Of a stretch of DNA of 64,000 nucleotides, positions 46,167 to 57,242 are shown piece by piece (position 1 is the stretch's first letter; each line of letters begins with the position of its first letter). The notes beneath the pieces were generated by a model that saw only the letters and a list, made by a program, of their open reading frames with translations, did not search any database and was not told where the DNA came from. The DNA is taken from assembly GCA_030695205.1 (NCBI GenBank), contig JAUYTN010000033.1:62001-126000 (forward strand), written 5' to 3'. The translations under genes and the position numbers were made by a program. Source of the DNA: Burkholderiaceae bacterium (GTDB taxonomy: Bacteria; Pseudomonadota; Gammaproteobacteria; Burkholderiales; Burkholderiaceae_C).

Positions 46167-47015
46167 TCAATCTCCGAACATTTTCTGCTTCAGCTCGCGG
46201 CGCTGCTGCGCCTCCAGCGACAAGCTGGCGGTGGGCCGGGCCAACAAACGGCCTACCCCAATGGGCTCTCCGGTTTCGTCGCAGTACCCGTAGTCACCAC
46301 TGTCGATGCGGGCAATGGACTGCTCAATTTTCTTCAGGAGCTTGCGCTCGCGGTCGCGGGTTCGCAACTCTAGGGCGTGTTCTTCTTCAATGGTGGCACG
46401 GTCAGCGGGGTCTGGCACCACCACGGTGTCTTCGCGCAGGTGCTCGGTGGTCTCGCCGGCACTGGCCAGGATGTCGGTCTTGAGGCGAACAAGTTTCAAT
46501 CGGAAAAATGCCATCTGGGCATCGTTCATGTAATCGTCATCGGCCATGGACAGCACTTCTTCGTCCGTCAACTGGTCCACTGGCTTGTTTTTCCAGTTGT
46601 TGGCCAGTTGGGGGTTTTTGCGGGCTGGAGAATGCACGGGAAAGTTCATGACTCGTTCGTTCGTGTTGGAAAAAGTTGCCTTGGCGGCGTCGGGTGAATG
46701 GCTGGGCTCGGGCTGGGGGGTGGGCAAAGGCGCTGAGGCGGCGCGGCGCCCCCGCTTCGCGCCAGGCGCCGGAACCACAGGCACACGGGTCCCCGCCTTG
46801 AGCACCTTGGACACTTTGGGCTCGGGTGCGGGCGCAGGTGCCGCCACAACGGCGGCCACTTTGTGGGGGGTAACAGCCTTTTTGGCAGCGGCGGGTGCCG
46901 CAGGCTTGGCCACTGTTGCCGAGGCGGGCTTGACAGCGGCCTTGGCGGCTGGCTTGGCGGCCTTGGGAGAAGCCTTGTCGATGGCGGGGGTGGTCTCGGG
47001 GACGGTTTTTTTCAC
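46167..47015 (-). CDS. dksA: RNA polymerase-binding factor DksA with long basic N-terminal tail
   Basis: DksA binds the RNA polymerase secondary channel and works with ppGpp in the stringent response. The GTG at 47015 is chosen because AGGAGAG lies five bases upstream; it gives 282 residues. About 140 N-terminal residues are a Lys/Ala/Pro tail resembling histone H1; the DksA core follows (PVDQLTDEEVLSM). The coiled-coil tip Asp pair DPADRAT is kept. The zinc finger is degenerate: YGYCDETGEP keeps only the first Cys, and the second pair reads SLEA. One-Cys DksA proteins are known in alphaproteobacteria and are functional. Confidence 0.92.
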   Translation of the reverse strand: MKKTVPETTPAIDKASPKAAKPAAKAAVKPASATVAKPAAPAAAKKAVTPHKVAAVVAAPAPAPEPKVSKVLKAGTRVPVVPAPGAKRGRRAASAPLPTPQPEPSHSPDAAKATFSNTNERVMNFPVHSPARKNPQLANNWKNKPVDQLTDEEVLSMADDDYMNDAQMAFFRLKLVRLKTDILASAGETTEHLREDTVVVPDPADRATIEEEHALELRTRDRERKLLKKIEQSIARIDSGDYGYCDETGEPIGVGRLLARPTASLSLEAQQRRELKQKMFGD

Positions 47016-47295
47016 TGCTTCTCTCCTGGGGTGATGGTCGGCGCCCGATGGGGCAGTCGGCGTCACCGGTGGTTCGGAACGAAGCGCATTGGCCTCTGCG
47101 TCTCGCGGGGCTTTGGCTAGGCGCTTGTCGCGCGAAGGGCTGGCCTTGTTCTGCCTCGAAGGCTTCTCAGTCACAACCGCTGTGGGTGCCGCTGGCTCTG
47201 GAGGTACGGCCCGGCCTGGCAACAGGCCAAATCCTTGCAATAAAGAGACAAACAGCATGGACGGCACCCAGTGGGTCAGTAAAAGATGCGCCGCA

Positions 47296-48360
47296 TTATG
47301 TCAGGCACTGGTCGAGCCCTTGCACCAAAATGTCTCGCGGCAAATCGATGCCAATAAATACCATCTTGCTCATGCGGGTTTCCCCGGGGGCCCACAGCGG
47401 CCCCAGGTCGCTGCCCATGAGTTGGTGCACGCCCTGGAAAATGACCTTGCGCTCGGTGCCCTCCATATCCAGCACCCCCTTGTAGCGCAGCATGCGAGGG
47501 CCATACACATTGACGATGGCCCCCAGGAAATCTTCCAGCTTGGCGGGGCTGAAGGGCCGGGTGGCGCGGTACACAAAGCTCTTCACGTCATCGTCGTGGT
47601 GGTGGTGATGGCCTTGTGAATCGCCGTGTTGGTGCGACGGGTGGTCGCAATGCTCGCTGTGCTCATGGTCATGGTGGTCATGGTGGTCATGCCCGTGATC
47701 GTCTTCTTTCAGGAAGTCGGGGTCGATGTCGAGCTTCGCATTGAGGTTGAAACCCTTCAGGTCCAGCACTTTGGACAGCGCCACTTCGCCGAAATGCACC
47801 CGCTCCATGGGCGCACGCGGGTTCATGTGCTTCAGGCGGTGGGTGAGCGCATCCAGCTCTTCGGCGCTGACCAGCTCCGACTTGCTGATAAAGATCTGGT
47901 CGGCAAAACCCACTTGGCGGCGCGCCTCCTGGCGGTCATTGAGCTGCTGCGGGGCGTGCTTGGCGTCCACCAGCGTCACGATGGCATCCAGCAAATAGCT
48001 CTCAGCCACCTCGTCGTCCATAAAGAAGGTCTGCGCCACGGGGCCGGGGTCGGCCAGGCCGGTGGTTTCAATGATGACGCGCTCGAAATCCAGCAGGCCT
48101 TGGCGCTTTTTGGCCGCCAGGTCTTGCAGCGTGACGCGCAGGTCCTCACGGATGGTGCAGCACACGCAGCCATTGCTCATCTGAATGATGTTTTCCTGGG
48201 TGTCAGACACCAGGATGTCGTTGTCGATGTTCTCTTCGCCGAACTCGTTTTCGATGATGGCGATCTTCTGGCCATGTGCCTCGGTCAGCACCCGCTTCAG
48301 GAGCGTGGTTTTGCCCGACCCCAAAAAGCCGGTGAGGATGGTGGCGGGAATGAGGGCCAT
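47296..48360 (-). CDS. CobW/COG0523-family GTPase metallochaperone
   Basis: A 354-residue G3E GTPase. Walker A is TGFLGSGKTTLLKR (residues 10-23), the metal-binding CxCC motif is NGCVCCTI (C65, C67, C68), and SKSE gives the nucleotide-base contact. A His/Asp-rich stretch at residues 222-258 (about 20 His) is typical of members that handle zinc or other transition metals. The CobW C-terminal domain (YRATRPFSPAKLEDFL...) is present. It lies upstream of dksA with 280 bp between. No cobalamin genes are nearby, so a zinc role is more likely than cobalamin synthesis. Confidence 0.92.
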   Translation of the reverse strand: MALIPATILTGFLGSGKTTLLKRVLTEAHGQKIAIIENEFGEENIDNDILVSDTQENIIQMSNGCVCCTIREDLRVTLQDLAAKKRQGLLDFERVIIETTGLADPGPVAQTFFMDDEVAESYLLDAIVTLVDAKHAPQQLNDRQEARRQVGFADQIFISKSELVSAEELDALTHRLKHMNPRAPMERVHFGEVALSKVLDLKGFNLNAKLDIDPDFLKEDDHGHDHHDHHDHEHSEHCDHPSHQHGDSQGHHHHHDDDVKSFVYRATRPFSPAKLEDFLGAIVNVYGPRMLRYKGVLDMEGTERKVIFQGVHQLMGSDLGPLWAPGETRMSKMVFIGIDLPRDILVQGLDQCLT

Positions 48361-48421
48361 GCGGGGTACTCCTGCAACACGGTTGCGTTAGATGCAAAAA
48401 CTGAAGGCGCCGAAGTGTAGT

Positions 48422-49648
<1,227 letters not shown>

Positions 49649-49738
49649 GGGCGTGGTGCGTGAGGGCAAAACGCTGATTGTCGCTATGACTACCGCGACA
49701 GTTGATTCACAACCGGTCAACGCCGACCCCGCGCTGCA

Positions 49739-50071
49739 TCACACCTTAGACAGAGCTGTCGCGGGCACCGAAGCCTGGTCCGCTGCACTGCCCATGTCAG
49801 TCAATTTCCGCAAAAACACGGGCGCCACGTTCCACTGCTGCCCGCCATCGGTGATGAGGGTGACGGTTTTGCGGTTGTATTTGACAATGGTGGCAAACAG
49901 CACCGGATGCCCGTCGGGCTGAAACGACACCTTTTCGCCGACGCTGAAGTCCAGCATGCGGGCGTGCAGCTTCATCTCGTGCAGAAACCTCAGCCGCGTC
50001 ACCACGCGGTGGTTCAGGTCAACCAGTTCGGCCTCGGTCAGGTGGTCGATGGGAATGGGGTGGCTGTGCAT
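49739..50071 (-). CDS. Small conserved protein of unknown function
   Basis: A 110-residue protein (MHSHPIPIDHLTEAELVDLNHRVV...). An N-terminal helix pair is followed by a beta-rich, SH3-like segment (FSVGEKVSFQPDGHPVLFATIVKYNRKTVTLITDGG), which suggests a nucleic acid or ribosome-associated small barrel, but no function is known to me. It lies between the rlmI-like gene and the antitoxin patch and is transcribed away from the latter. Confidence 0.68.
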   Translation of the reverse strand: MHSHPIPIDHLTEAELVDLNHRVVTRLRFLHEMKLHARMLDFSVGEKVSFQPDGHPVLFATIVKYNRKTVTLITDGGQQWNVAPVFLRKLTDMGSAADQASVPATALSKV

Positions 50072-50148
50072 GGGGGGCTCACAGATGGGGCGATGGGAAT
50101 GAGCTTACAGGCACTGGTGACTACACTGAACATTCAGGAGCCTTGCAC

Positions 50149-50469
50149 ATGACCACCGAACTGCTCGACGAGATTCACCCCGGCGAAATTTTGCTGGAAG
50201 ACTTCATGAAACCACTGGGCATCACCGCACGGCAGCTGGCCGCCGACATGGACGTGCCGCCCAGCCGCATCAGCGACATCGTGAACGGCGCGCGCGCCAT
50301 CAGTGCCGACACCGCGCTGCGGCTGGGCCTGTTTTTCAGCATGGACCCGCGCTACTGGCTGAACCTGCAAACCGAGCACGATATGCGCACCGTCATGCGG
50401 ACCAGCCACGACAAAATCGCACCCCGCATACGGGTGTTTCAGCATTCGGCAGCGAATCCTGCGGGTTAA
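50149..50469 (+). CDS. higA: HigA-family antitoxin (XRE type), apparently without its toxin
   Basis: A 106-residue helix-turn-helix protein with the HigA signature (IHPGEILLEDFMKPLGITARQLA, then VPPSRISDIVNGARAIS and DTALRLGLFFSMDPRYWLNLQ). HigA binds and neutralises the HigB mRNA endonuclease and represses the operon. higB normally lies just upstream; here that position holds an unrelated gene on the other strand, so the antitoxin is an orphan. The ATG at 50149 follows ggagccttgcac; a TTG two codons earlier is possible. Confidence 0.88.
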   Translation: MTTELLDEIHPGEILLEDFMKPLGITARQLAADMDVPPSRISDIVNGARAISADTALRLGLFFSMDPRYWLNLQTEHDMRTVMRTSHDKIAPRIRVFQHSAANPAG

Positions 50470-50497
50470 GAGCGCACAGCGGCATCGCCACAATCAA

Positions 50498-50700
50498 CTG
50501 CTGGCCGAAACCGCCGCCAGCGTGTCGGAACTCAAGGCCAACCCGTGGGGGTAGTGGACAGCCGCGATGGAATGCCCGTGGTAGTGCTCAACCTGACGAA
50601 AGAACGCCAGGCAGAGCCGTCTGTTCGGGTGAAGTTGGATGAGCTGTGTGCGGGGCTTCAAGTCGTGATGCCCGAGGGCTTTTTGAAGGAGCTGCCATGA
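50498..50700 (+). pseudogene. Frameshifted Phd/YefM-type antitoxin remnant
   Basis: One frame gives LLAETAASVSELKANPWG and then a stop at 50555-50557; the next frame continues VVDSRDGMPVVVLNLTKERQAEP and ends EGFLKELP at 50700. Joined, the two look like the N-terminal half of a prevent-host-death antitoxin (TAASVSELKANP..VVDS.DG.PVVVLN), with a one-base loss in the run gtggggg. No start codon is clear in the first frame. The end overlaps the next gene as ATGA. The second half after LNLTKER does not look like Phd and may be a fusion. Confidence 0.5.
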
Positions 50701-50921
50701 CCGCGCTGACCCAGCGCCTGCCCGATGAAAAACACCGCCGTCTGAAAGCCTTGGCGCAAAGCCGTGGCACGCCCATCAACCGGCTGCTGGAAGAAATGAC
50801 CACACTGATGTTGGCCGAATTTGACGCAGAAACCCGCTTCAACGTCCGTGCCGCACGCGGTGCCGGTCGTGACGAGCGGGGGTTGGCCTTGCTGCAAAAA
50901 GCGCAAGGTGACCCGGCCTGA
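50697..50921 (+). CDS. Small ribbon-helix-helix protein, likely antitoxin-like
   Basis: A 74-residue protein (MTALTQRLPDEKHRRLKALA...) with a short strand and two helices typical of Arc/CopG/HicB-type repressors (LPDEKHRRLKALAQSRGTPINRLLEEMT). Such proteins often regulate toxin-antitoxin operons. The start overlaps the stop of the frameshifted antitoxin, so translation was probably coupled. No toxin gene follows; the thiolase gene is convergent. Function is inferred from fold and context only. Confidence 0.65.
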   Translation: MTALTQRLPDEKHRRLKALAQSRGTPINRLLEEMTTLMLAEFDAETRFNVRAARGAGRDERGLALLQKAQGDPA

Positions 50922-50976
50922 AGGCTTGGCCCCCCCGTTGCACGCCCCAAGCTGCTGCACACGGGGGGCGGGTGCG

Positions 50977-52215
50977 TCACACCCGCTCGAAAATCCCCGC
51001 TGCGCCCTGCCCCATGCCCACACACATCGTCACCATGCCGTAGCGTTTGTTGTGGCGGCGCAGGGCGTGGATGACGGTGGCGGCGCGGATGGCACCGGTG
51101 GCGCCCAGCGGGTGGCCCAGGGCGATGGCGCCGCCGTTGGGGTTGACCTTGGCCGGGTCCAGGCCCAGCGTGTTCATCACGGCCAGGCTCTGGGCGGCAA
51201 AGGCTTCGTTCAGCTCAATCCAGTCCAGGTCGTTTTGATTGATGCCACCGTTTTTCAACGCCGCTGGGATGGCCTCCACCGGGCCGATGCCCATCAGGTG
51301 AGGGGGCACGCCGCGTGAGGCGTAGCTGACAAAACGGGCCAGCGGGGTCAGGCCAAAGCGTTTGATGGCAGCCTCGCTGGCCAGAATCAGCGCGCCTGCG
51401 CCGTCGCTGGTCTGGCTGCTGTTGCCGGCCGTCACTGTCCCCAAGCCGGTGGGGCTCATGTCGGCGCGACGCGGGGTGGCGAAGGCGGGGCGCAGTTTGC
51501 CCAAGCCTTCCAGGCTGGTGTCGGGGCGTGCGCCTTCGTCCTGGCTCACGGTGCGGGTGGTGGTGGTGACTTCGGCGGTGTCGAGGTTGACGCTGCGCTC
51601 GGTCACTTCCACGGGGCAGGTTTCGTCGGCAAACTCGCCTTTGGCCTGCGCGGCCAGTGCGCGTTGGTGCGATTGCAGGGCAAACGCGTCCTGGTCGGCA
51701 CGGCTCACCTTCCACTGCTGGGCCACTTTTTCAGCGGTCAGGCCCATGCCGTAGGCAATGCCGTATTTCTCGACGTTTTGCGTGTCGGCAAAAATGCTGG
51801 GCGACAGGCTGGGGCTGTTGCCCATCATGGGCACCATGCTCATGCTTTCGGCACCGGCGGCGATCATCACGTCGGCCTCACCCACGCGGATGCGGTCGGC
51901 GGCCATCTGGATGGCGCTCAGGCCCGAGGCACAGAAGCGGTTGACGGTGATGCCGCCCACGCTGTTGGGCAGACCGGCCAGCACCGCGCCGATGCGCGCG
52001 ACGTTCAGGCCTTGCTGGCCTTCGGGAATGGCGCAGCCGCAGATCACATCCTCAATCGAGGCAGGGTCGAGGCCGGGCACCTGGGCCAGCGCGGCACGCA
52101 GGGCGTGGGCCAGCAGGTCGTCCGGGCGGGTGTTGCGGAAAAAGCCCCGGTGCGATTTGCCAATGGGCGTGCGCGTGGCGGCGACGATGTAGGCGTCTTG
52201 AAGTTGCTTGCTCAT
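50977..52215 (-). CDS. Acetyl-CoA acyltransferase (thiolase) of beta-oxidation
   Basis: It cleaves 3-ketoacyl-CoA to acetyl-CoA and a shortened acyl-CoA. It has 412 residues from the ATG at 52215 (MSKQLQDAYIVAATRTPIGKS). The nucleophilic Cys is in NRFCASGLSAIQMAADRI, and the catalytic His and Cys are in GGAIALGHPLGATGA and TMCVGMGQGAAG. It is the last gene of a block with a thioesterase, HAD/ECH fusion and acyl-CoA dehydrogenase, forming a complete degradation cycle. Confidence 0.96.
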   Translation of the reverse strand: MSKQLQDAYIVAATRTPIGKSHRGFFRNTRPDDLLAHALRAALAQVPGLDPASIEDVICGCAIPEGQQGLNVARIGAVLAGLPNSVGGITVNRFCASGLSAIQMAADRIRVGEADVMIAAGAESMSMVPMMGNSPSLSPSIFADTQNVEKYGIAYGMGLTAEKVAQQWKVSRADQDAFALQSHQRALAAQAKGEFADETCPVEVTERSVNLDTAEVTTTTRTVSQDEGARPDTSLEGLGKLRPAFATPRRADMSPTGLGTVTAGNSSQTSDGAGALILASEAAIKRFGLTPLARFVSYASRGVPPHLMGIGPVEAIPAALKNGGINQNDLDWIELNEAFAAQSLAVMNTLGLDPAKVNPNGGAIALGHPLGATGAIRAATVIHALRRHNKRYGMVTMCVGMGQGAAGIFERV

Positions 52216-52238
52216 GTTCGTTCCTTGTTGCCTGGGGT

Positions 52239-52754
52239 TCAGGACTGGCGTGGGCGGGCAGGTACCCAGGCCCACACAAATGTGCATTCCACCGGCTCGA
52301 TGCCGGCTTCGTCGGTCACCACCACTTTCACAGTGACTTCACCTTTGTCGGTGCTGTGCAGGGCGTGTTGCTGTTCGGGCGTCAGGGTGGCCACGGCTTT
52401 CAGCGCGCCGGTGGCGCGTTTGCGAAAGGCCATGGTCAACTCTTTGGCCAGGGGCAGGCAGTCGTCGCGCACGTTCATGCCCACCACCATGCCCGTGGCC
52501 GTTTCGGCCAGCAGGTTCATGGCTGAGGCGTGCACACCACCGATGTGGTTTTGCACCGCCTTTTCGTTGGCCAAGTGCACCTCCACACGCTCTGGGCTCA
52601 TGTGCACGAAGTTGACCTTGGCCGTGCCGGTGAAGGGGACGGCGCGGTGAAGCACGAGGTTGCGCACCCAGCGCCGCATGAAGCCGGGCGCCTCGGACAG
52701 GCGATCGAGACTGCGCTGCAAGCGGTTAGGGGTGGCAGTGGTGGTTATTGACAT
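52239..52754 (-). CDS. Hotdog-fold thioesterase-like protein (DUF4442 type)
   Basis: A 171-residue protein with hotdog-fold features (VHLANEKAVQNHIGGVHASAMNLLAETATGMVVGMNV). NHIGGVHASAM corresponds to the helix and active-site region of acyl-CoA thioesterases. It probably hydrolyses acyl-CoA intermediates in the surrounding beta-oxidation operon. Its ATG (52752-52754) coincides with the last bases of repeat copy I. Confidence 0.82.
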   Translation of the reverse strand: MSITTTATPNRLQRSLDRLSEAPGFMRRWVRNLVLHRAVPFTGTAKVNFVHMSPERVEVHLANEKAVQNHIGGVHASAMNLLAETATGMVVGMNVRDDCLPLAKELTMAFRKRATGALKAVATLTPEQQHALHSTDKGEVTVKVVVTDEAGIEPVECTFVWAWVPARPRQS

Positions 52755-52796
52755 AAAAGTGGCTTTTACGCTTGATGTATAAGCGTTGTGAGCTAT
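52752..52796 (-). repeat. 45-nt AT-rich interspersed element, copy I
   Basis: On the minus strand it reads atagctcacaacgctt, then acatcaagcgtaaaagccactttt and ends with ATG, the start codon of the thioesterase gene. A 6-bp stem acgctt/aagcgt with a 7-nt loop is perfect. It begins 9 bp after the upstream gene's stop, so the 51-bp intergenic space is nearly all repeat. Confidence 0.85.
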
Positions 52797-52805
52797 GCAT
52801 TTAAA

Positions 52806-55208
52806 TCAATTCCGCAGGGGCTTGCCGGTGCTCAGCATGCCCATGATGCGTTCCTGCGTCTTGGGGTGCTCCAGCAGGCTGCAGAAGGCCTGGCGCTCCA
52901 GCGTCATCAGGTACTCCTCGCTCACCAGCGTGCCTGCGTCCACCTCGCCACCAGTCAGCACACCGGCAATCAGCCCGGCAATGTGGAAGTCGTGCTGGCT
53001 GATGAAGCCGCCGTCGCGCATGTTGACCAGGCTGCCCAAGATGGTGGCCTTGCCGCTGCGGCCCGCCACCGGGAACAGGCGTTTGTGCGGGGCACGGTAA
53101 CCGCCCGCAAACAGGGCCTTGGCCTCGTTGATGGCGGTGAACAGCAGCTCATCCTTGTGCGGCACCACCACGTCGCTGTCCAGCACGTAACCCAGGCCAC
53201 GGCTTTCCAGGGCGCTCGTGCCCACGCTGGCCATGGCTGCAGCCTTGAAGCCTTCAGTGAGGAAGGGGATCAGGTCTTTGTTGGTGCTGGCCGTGGCGTT
53301 TTCGGCAGCGCGGCGGGCGATGTAGGTCAGGCCACCGGCACCGGGCACCAGGCCCACGCCCACTTCGACCAGGCCCACGTAGCTTTCCATGTGCAGCACG
53401 CGACGGGCGCTGTGCACGGCCAGCTCGCAGCCGCCACCCAGGGCCAGACCACGCACGGCGGCAATAACCGGCACGTTGGCATAACGGATTTTGAGCATGA
53501 TGCGCTGCAGCTCGCCCTCGGCCTCGTTGATGGCGGCAGCACCGCCCATCATGAAGCCGGGCAGCATGGCTTGCAGGTCGGCACCGGCGCTGAAAGGCTC
53601 GTCGCCCGACCAGATCACCACGCCCTGGTAGCTGGCCTCGGCCAGGTCCACGGCCTGGCTCAAGCCCTCGGCCACATCGGGGCTGATGGCGTGCATCTTG
53701 GTCTTGATGCTGGCAATGACCACTTCGTTATCGAGCGTCCACAGGCGGATGGCATCGTCTTCCATCAGCGTGGTGCCTGCCGTGCGGTAGTCGGGCCCCG
53801 CTTCACCCAGCAGCAGCTCGGGGAACAGCTGGCGGCTGTACACCGGCAATGTGCGGCGTGCCTCGAACTGGCCAGTGGTGGGGTTGAACGAGCCTTGGGC
53901 GCTGTGCACGCCACCGGCTTCGGCCACGGGGCCTTCAAACACCCAGGTGGGCAGCGGCGTGTTGCACAGGGCTTTGCCTGCATCAATGTCTTCCTGAACC
54001 ATCTTGGCGACTTCCAGCCAACCGGCCTCCTGCCACAGCTCGAAGGGGCCCTGCTTCATGCCAAAACCCCAGCGCATGGCTTGGTCCACGTCGCGGGCCG
54101 TGTGGGCAATGGTGCCCAGGTGCACGGCGGCGTAGTGGAAGGCGTTGCGCAGAATGGCCCACAGGAACTGGCCTTGGGGGCCTTCGCTGTTGCGCAGCAG
54201 CTTCAGGCGTTCACCGGCGGGCTTTTTGAGCATGCGGGCGTACACCTCGTCGCTCTTTTGCCCTGCGGGGACGTATTCCTCGCTGTCCAGCTCGAAGCGC
54301 AGCACGTCGCGCCCGGCCTTTTTGAAGAACCCGGCTTTGGTCTTCTGACCCAGGTTGCCCAGCGCCAGCAGCTTGGTCAGCACGGCGGGGGTGTCGAAGC
54401 TGCCGTAGAACGGGTCGGTTTCAAGGCTGAGCGTGGTTTGCAGCGTCTTGATGACGTGGGCCATGGTGTCCAGGCCCACCACGTCGGCGGTGCGGAAGGT
54501 GCCGCTGCTGGCGCGGCCCAGCTTTTTGCCGGTGAGGTCGTCCACCACGTCATACGTGAGGCCGTAGCGCTCCACCTCTTTCATGGTGGACAACATGCCT
54601 GCAATGCCCACGCGGTTGGCCACGAAGTTGGGCGTGTCTTTGGCACGCACCACGCCCTTGCCCAGGCCGGTGGTGACAAAGGCTTCCAGCTGGTCAATCA
54701 CGCCCGGCTCGGTGGTGGGCGTGGCAATCAGTTCCACCAACGGCATGTAGCGCGGGGGGTTGAAGAAGTGGATGCCGCAGAAGCGAGGCTTCAACGCATC
54801 GGGCAGCGCCGCGCTCATGGCGGTGATGGACAGGCCCGAGGTGTTGGACGCCACGATGGCGCCCGGCGCGATGTGCGGGGCAATCTTCGTGTACAGGTCG
54901 GTTTTCCAGTCCATGCGCTCGGCAATGGCCTCGATGATGAGGTCGCAACCTTGCAGCAGTTCCAGGTGCTCTTCGTAGTTGGCAGCCTGGATCAGGCTGG
55001 CATCGGCCTTGTCGCCCAGTGGCGAGGGTTTGAGCTTTTTCAGGTTGTCGATGGCGCGGGTGACGATGCCGTTCTTGGCTGGGGATTTGGTGTCAGCCAA
55101 ATCAAACAGCACCACCGGTACTTTGACGTTGACGAGGTGGGCCGCAATTTGTGCGCCCATCACGCCTGCGCCGAGCACGGCGACTTTTTTCACATTGAAA
55201 CGGTTCAT
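52806..55208 (-). CDS. Bifunctional 3-hydroxyacyl-CoA dehydrogenase / enoyl-CoA hydratase
   Basis: It carries out the hydration and NAD-dependent oxidation steps of beta-oxidation. It has 800 residues from the ATG at 55208 (MNRFNVKKVAVLGAGVMGAQIAAHL). The dehydrogenase domain is N-terminal (Rossmann motif GAGVMG, HFFNPPRYMPLVE) and the crotonase domain C-terminal (DEPFSAGADL, VRGLALGGGCELA, EVGVGLVPGAGG with the catalytic Glu). This domain order is that of FadN-type proteins and opposite to FadB/FadJ. The thiolase partner is two genes downstream. Confidence 0.95.
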   Translation of the reverse strand: MNRFNVKKVAVLGAGVMGAQIAAHLVNVKVPVVLFDLADTKSPAKNGIVTRAIDNLKKLKPSPLGDKADASLIQAANYEEHLELLQGCDLIIEAIAERMDWKTDLYTKIAPHIAPGAIVASNTSGLSITAMSAALPDALKPRFCGIHFFNPPRYMPLVELIATPTTEPGVIDQLEAFVTTGLGKGVVRAKDTPNFVANRVGIAGMLSTMKEVERYGLTYDVVDDLTGKKLGRASSGTFRTADVVGLDTMAHVIKTLQTTLSLETDPFYGSFDTPAVLTKLLALGNLGQKTKAGFFKKAGRDVLRFELDSEEYVPAGQKSDEVYARMLKKPAGERLKLLRNSEGPQGQFLWAILRNAFHYAAVHLGTIAHTARDVDQAMRWGFGMKQGPFELWQEAGWLEVAKMVQEDIDAGKALCNTPLPTWVFEGPVAEAGGVHSAQGSFNPTTGQFEARRTLPVYSRQLFPELLLGEAGPDYRTAGTTLMEDDAIRLWTLDNEVVIASIKTKMHAISPDVAEGLSQAVDLAEASYQGVVIWSGDEPFSAGADLQAMLPGFMMGGAAAINEAEGELQRIMLKIRYANVPVIAAVRGLALGGGCELAVHSARRVLHMESYVGLVEVGVGLVPGAGGLTYIARRAAENATASTNKDLIPFLTEGFKAAAMASVGTSALESRGLGYVLDSDVVVPHKDELLFTAINEAKALFAGGYRAPHKRLFPVAGRSGKATILGSLVNMRDGGFISQHDFHIAGLIAGVLTGGEVDAGTLVSEEYLMTLERQAFCSLLEHPKTQERIMGMLSTGKPLRN

Positions 55209-55280
55209 GGAATCTCCTGTGTGGGTGCACGCGCCAGCGGCCCCTGGCCTGCCGCGCGCCACACACCCACCGATACGGTC

Positions 55281-55325
55281 ATAGCAAACTATTCAATCAG
55301 AACAAGCGGTAAAGACATTTTTTAT
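55281..55325 (+). repeat. 45-nt AT-rich interspersed element, copy J
   Basis: It starts atagcaaactattcaat, has aagcg 23 nt in and ends gacattttttatt. It lies in the 154-bp gap between the acyl-CoA dehydrogenase stop and the HAD/ECH start, within the operon, and faces against the direction of transcription. Confidence 0.85.
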
Positions 55326-55362
55326 TAAAAAAACACCTGACCGATTGAGCGACCGCTGACGA

Positions 55363-57174
<1,812 letters not shown>

Positions 57175-57216
57175 GGCTGTCTCCTTCTGAATGAACCAAC
57201 GGAATGGCAAACGATG

Positions 57217-57242
57217 AAAAAAAGGCGCCGCCTCAGGCGGCG
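57217..57242 (-). terminator. Terminator of the tetR-type gene with the stop codon in the loop
   Basis: On the minus strand the 7-bp stem cgccgcc/ggcggcg encloses a loop tga that is the stop codon of the regulator gene, followed by cc and seven T. It should end the regulator transcript before the acyl-CoA dehydrogenase gene, making the two separately expressed. Confidence 0.8.

Noticed and set aside
52788..55328. 846-codon plus-strand ORF opposite the HAD/ECH gene
   Set aside because: Antisense shadow; it spans exactly the sense gene and has shadow-type composition.
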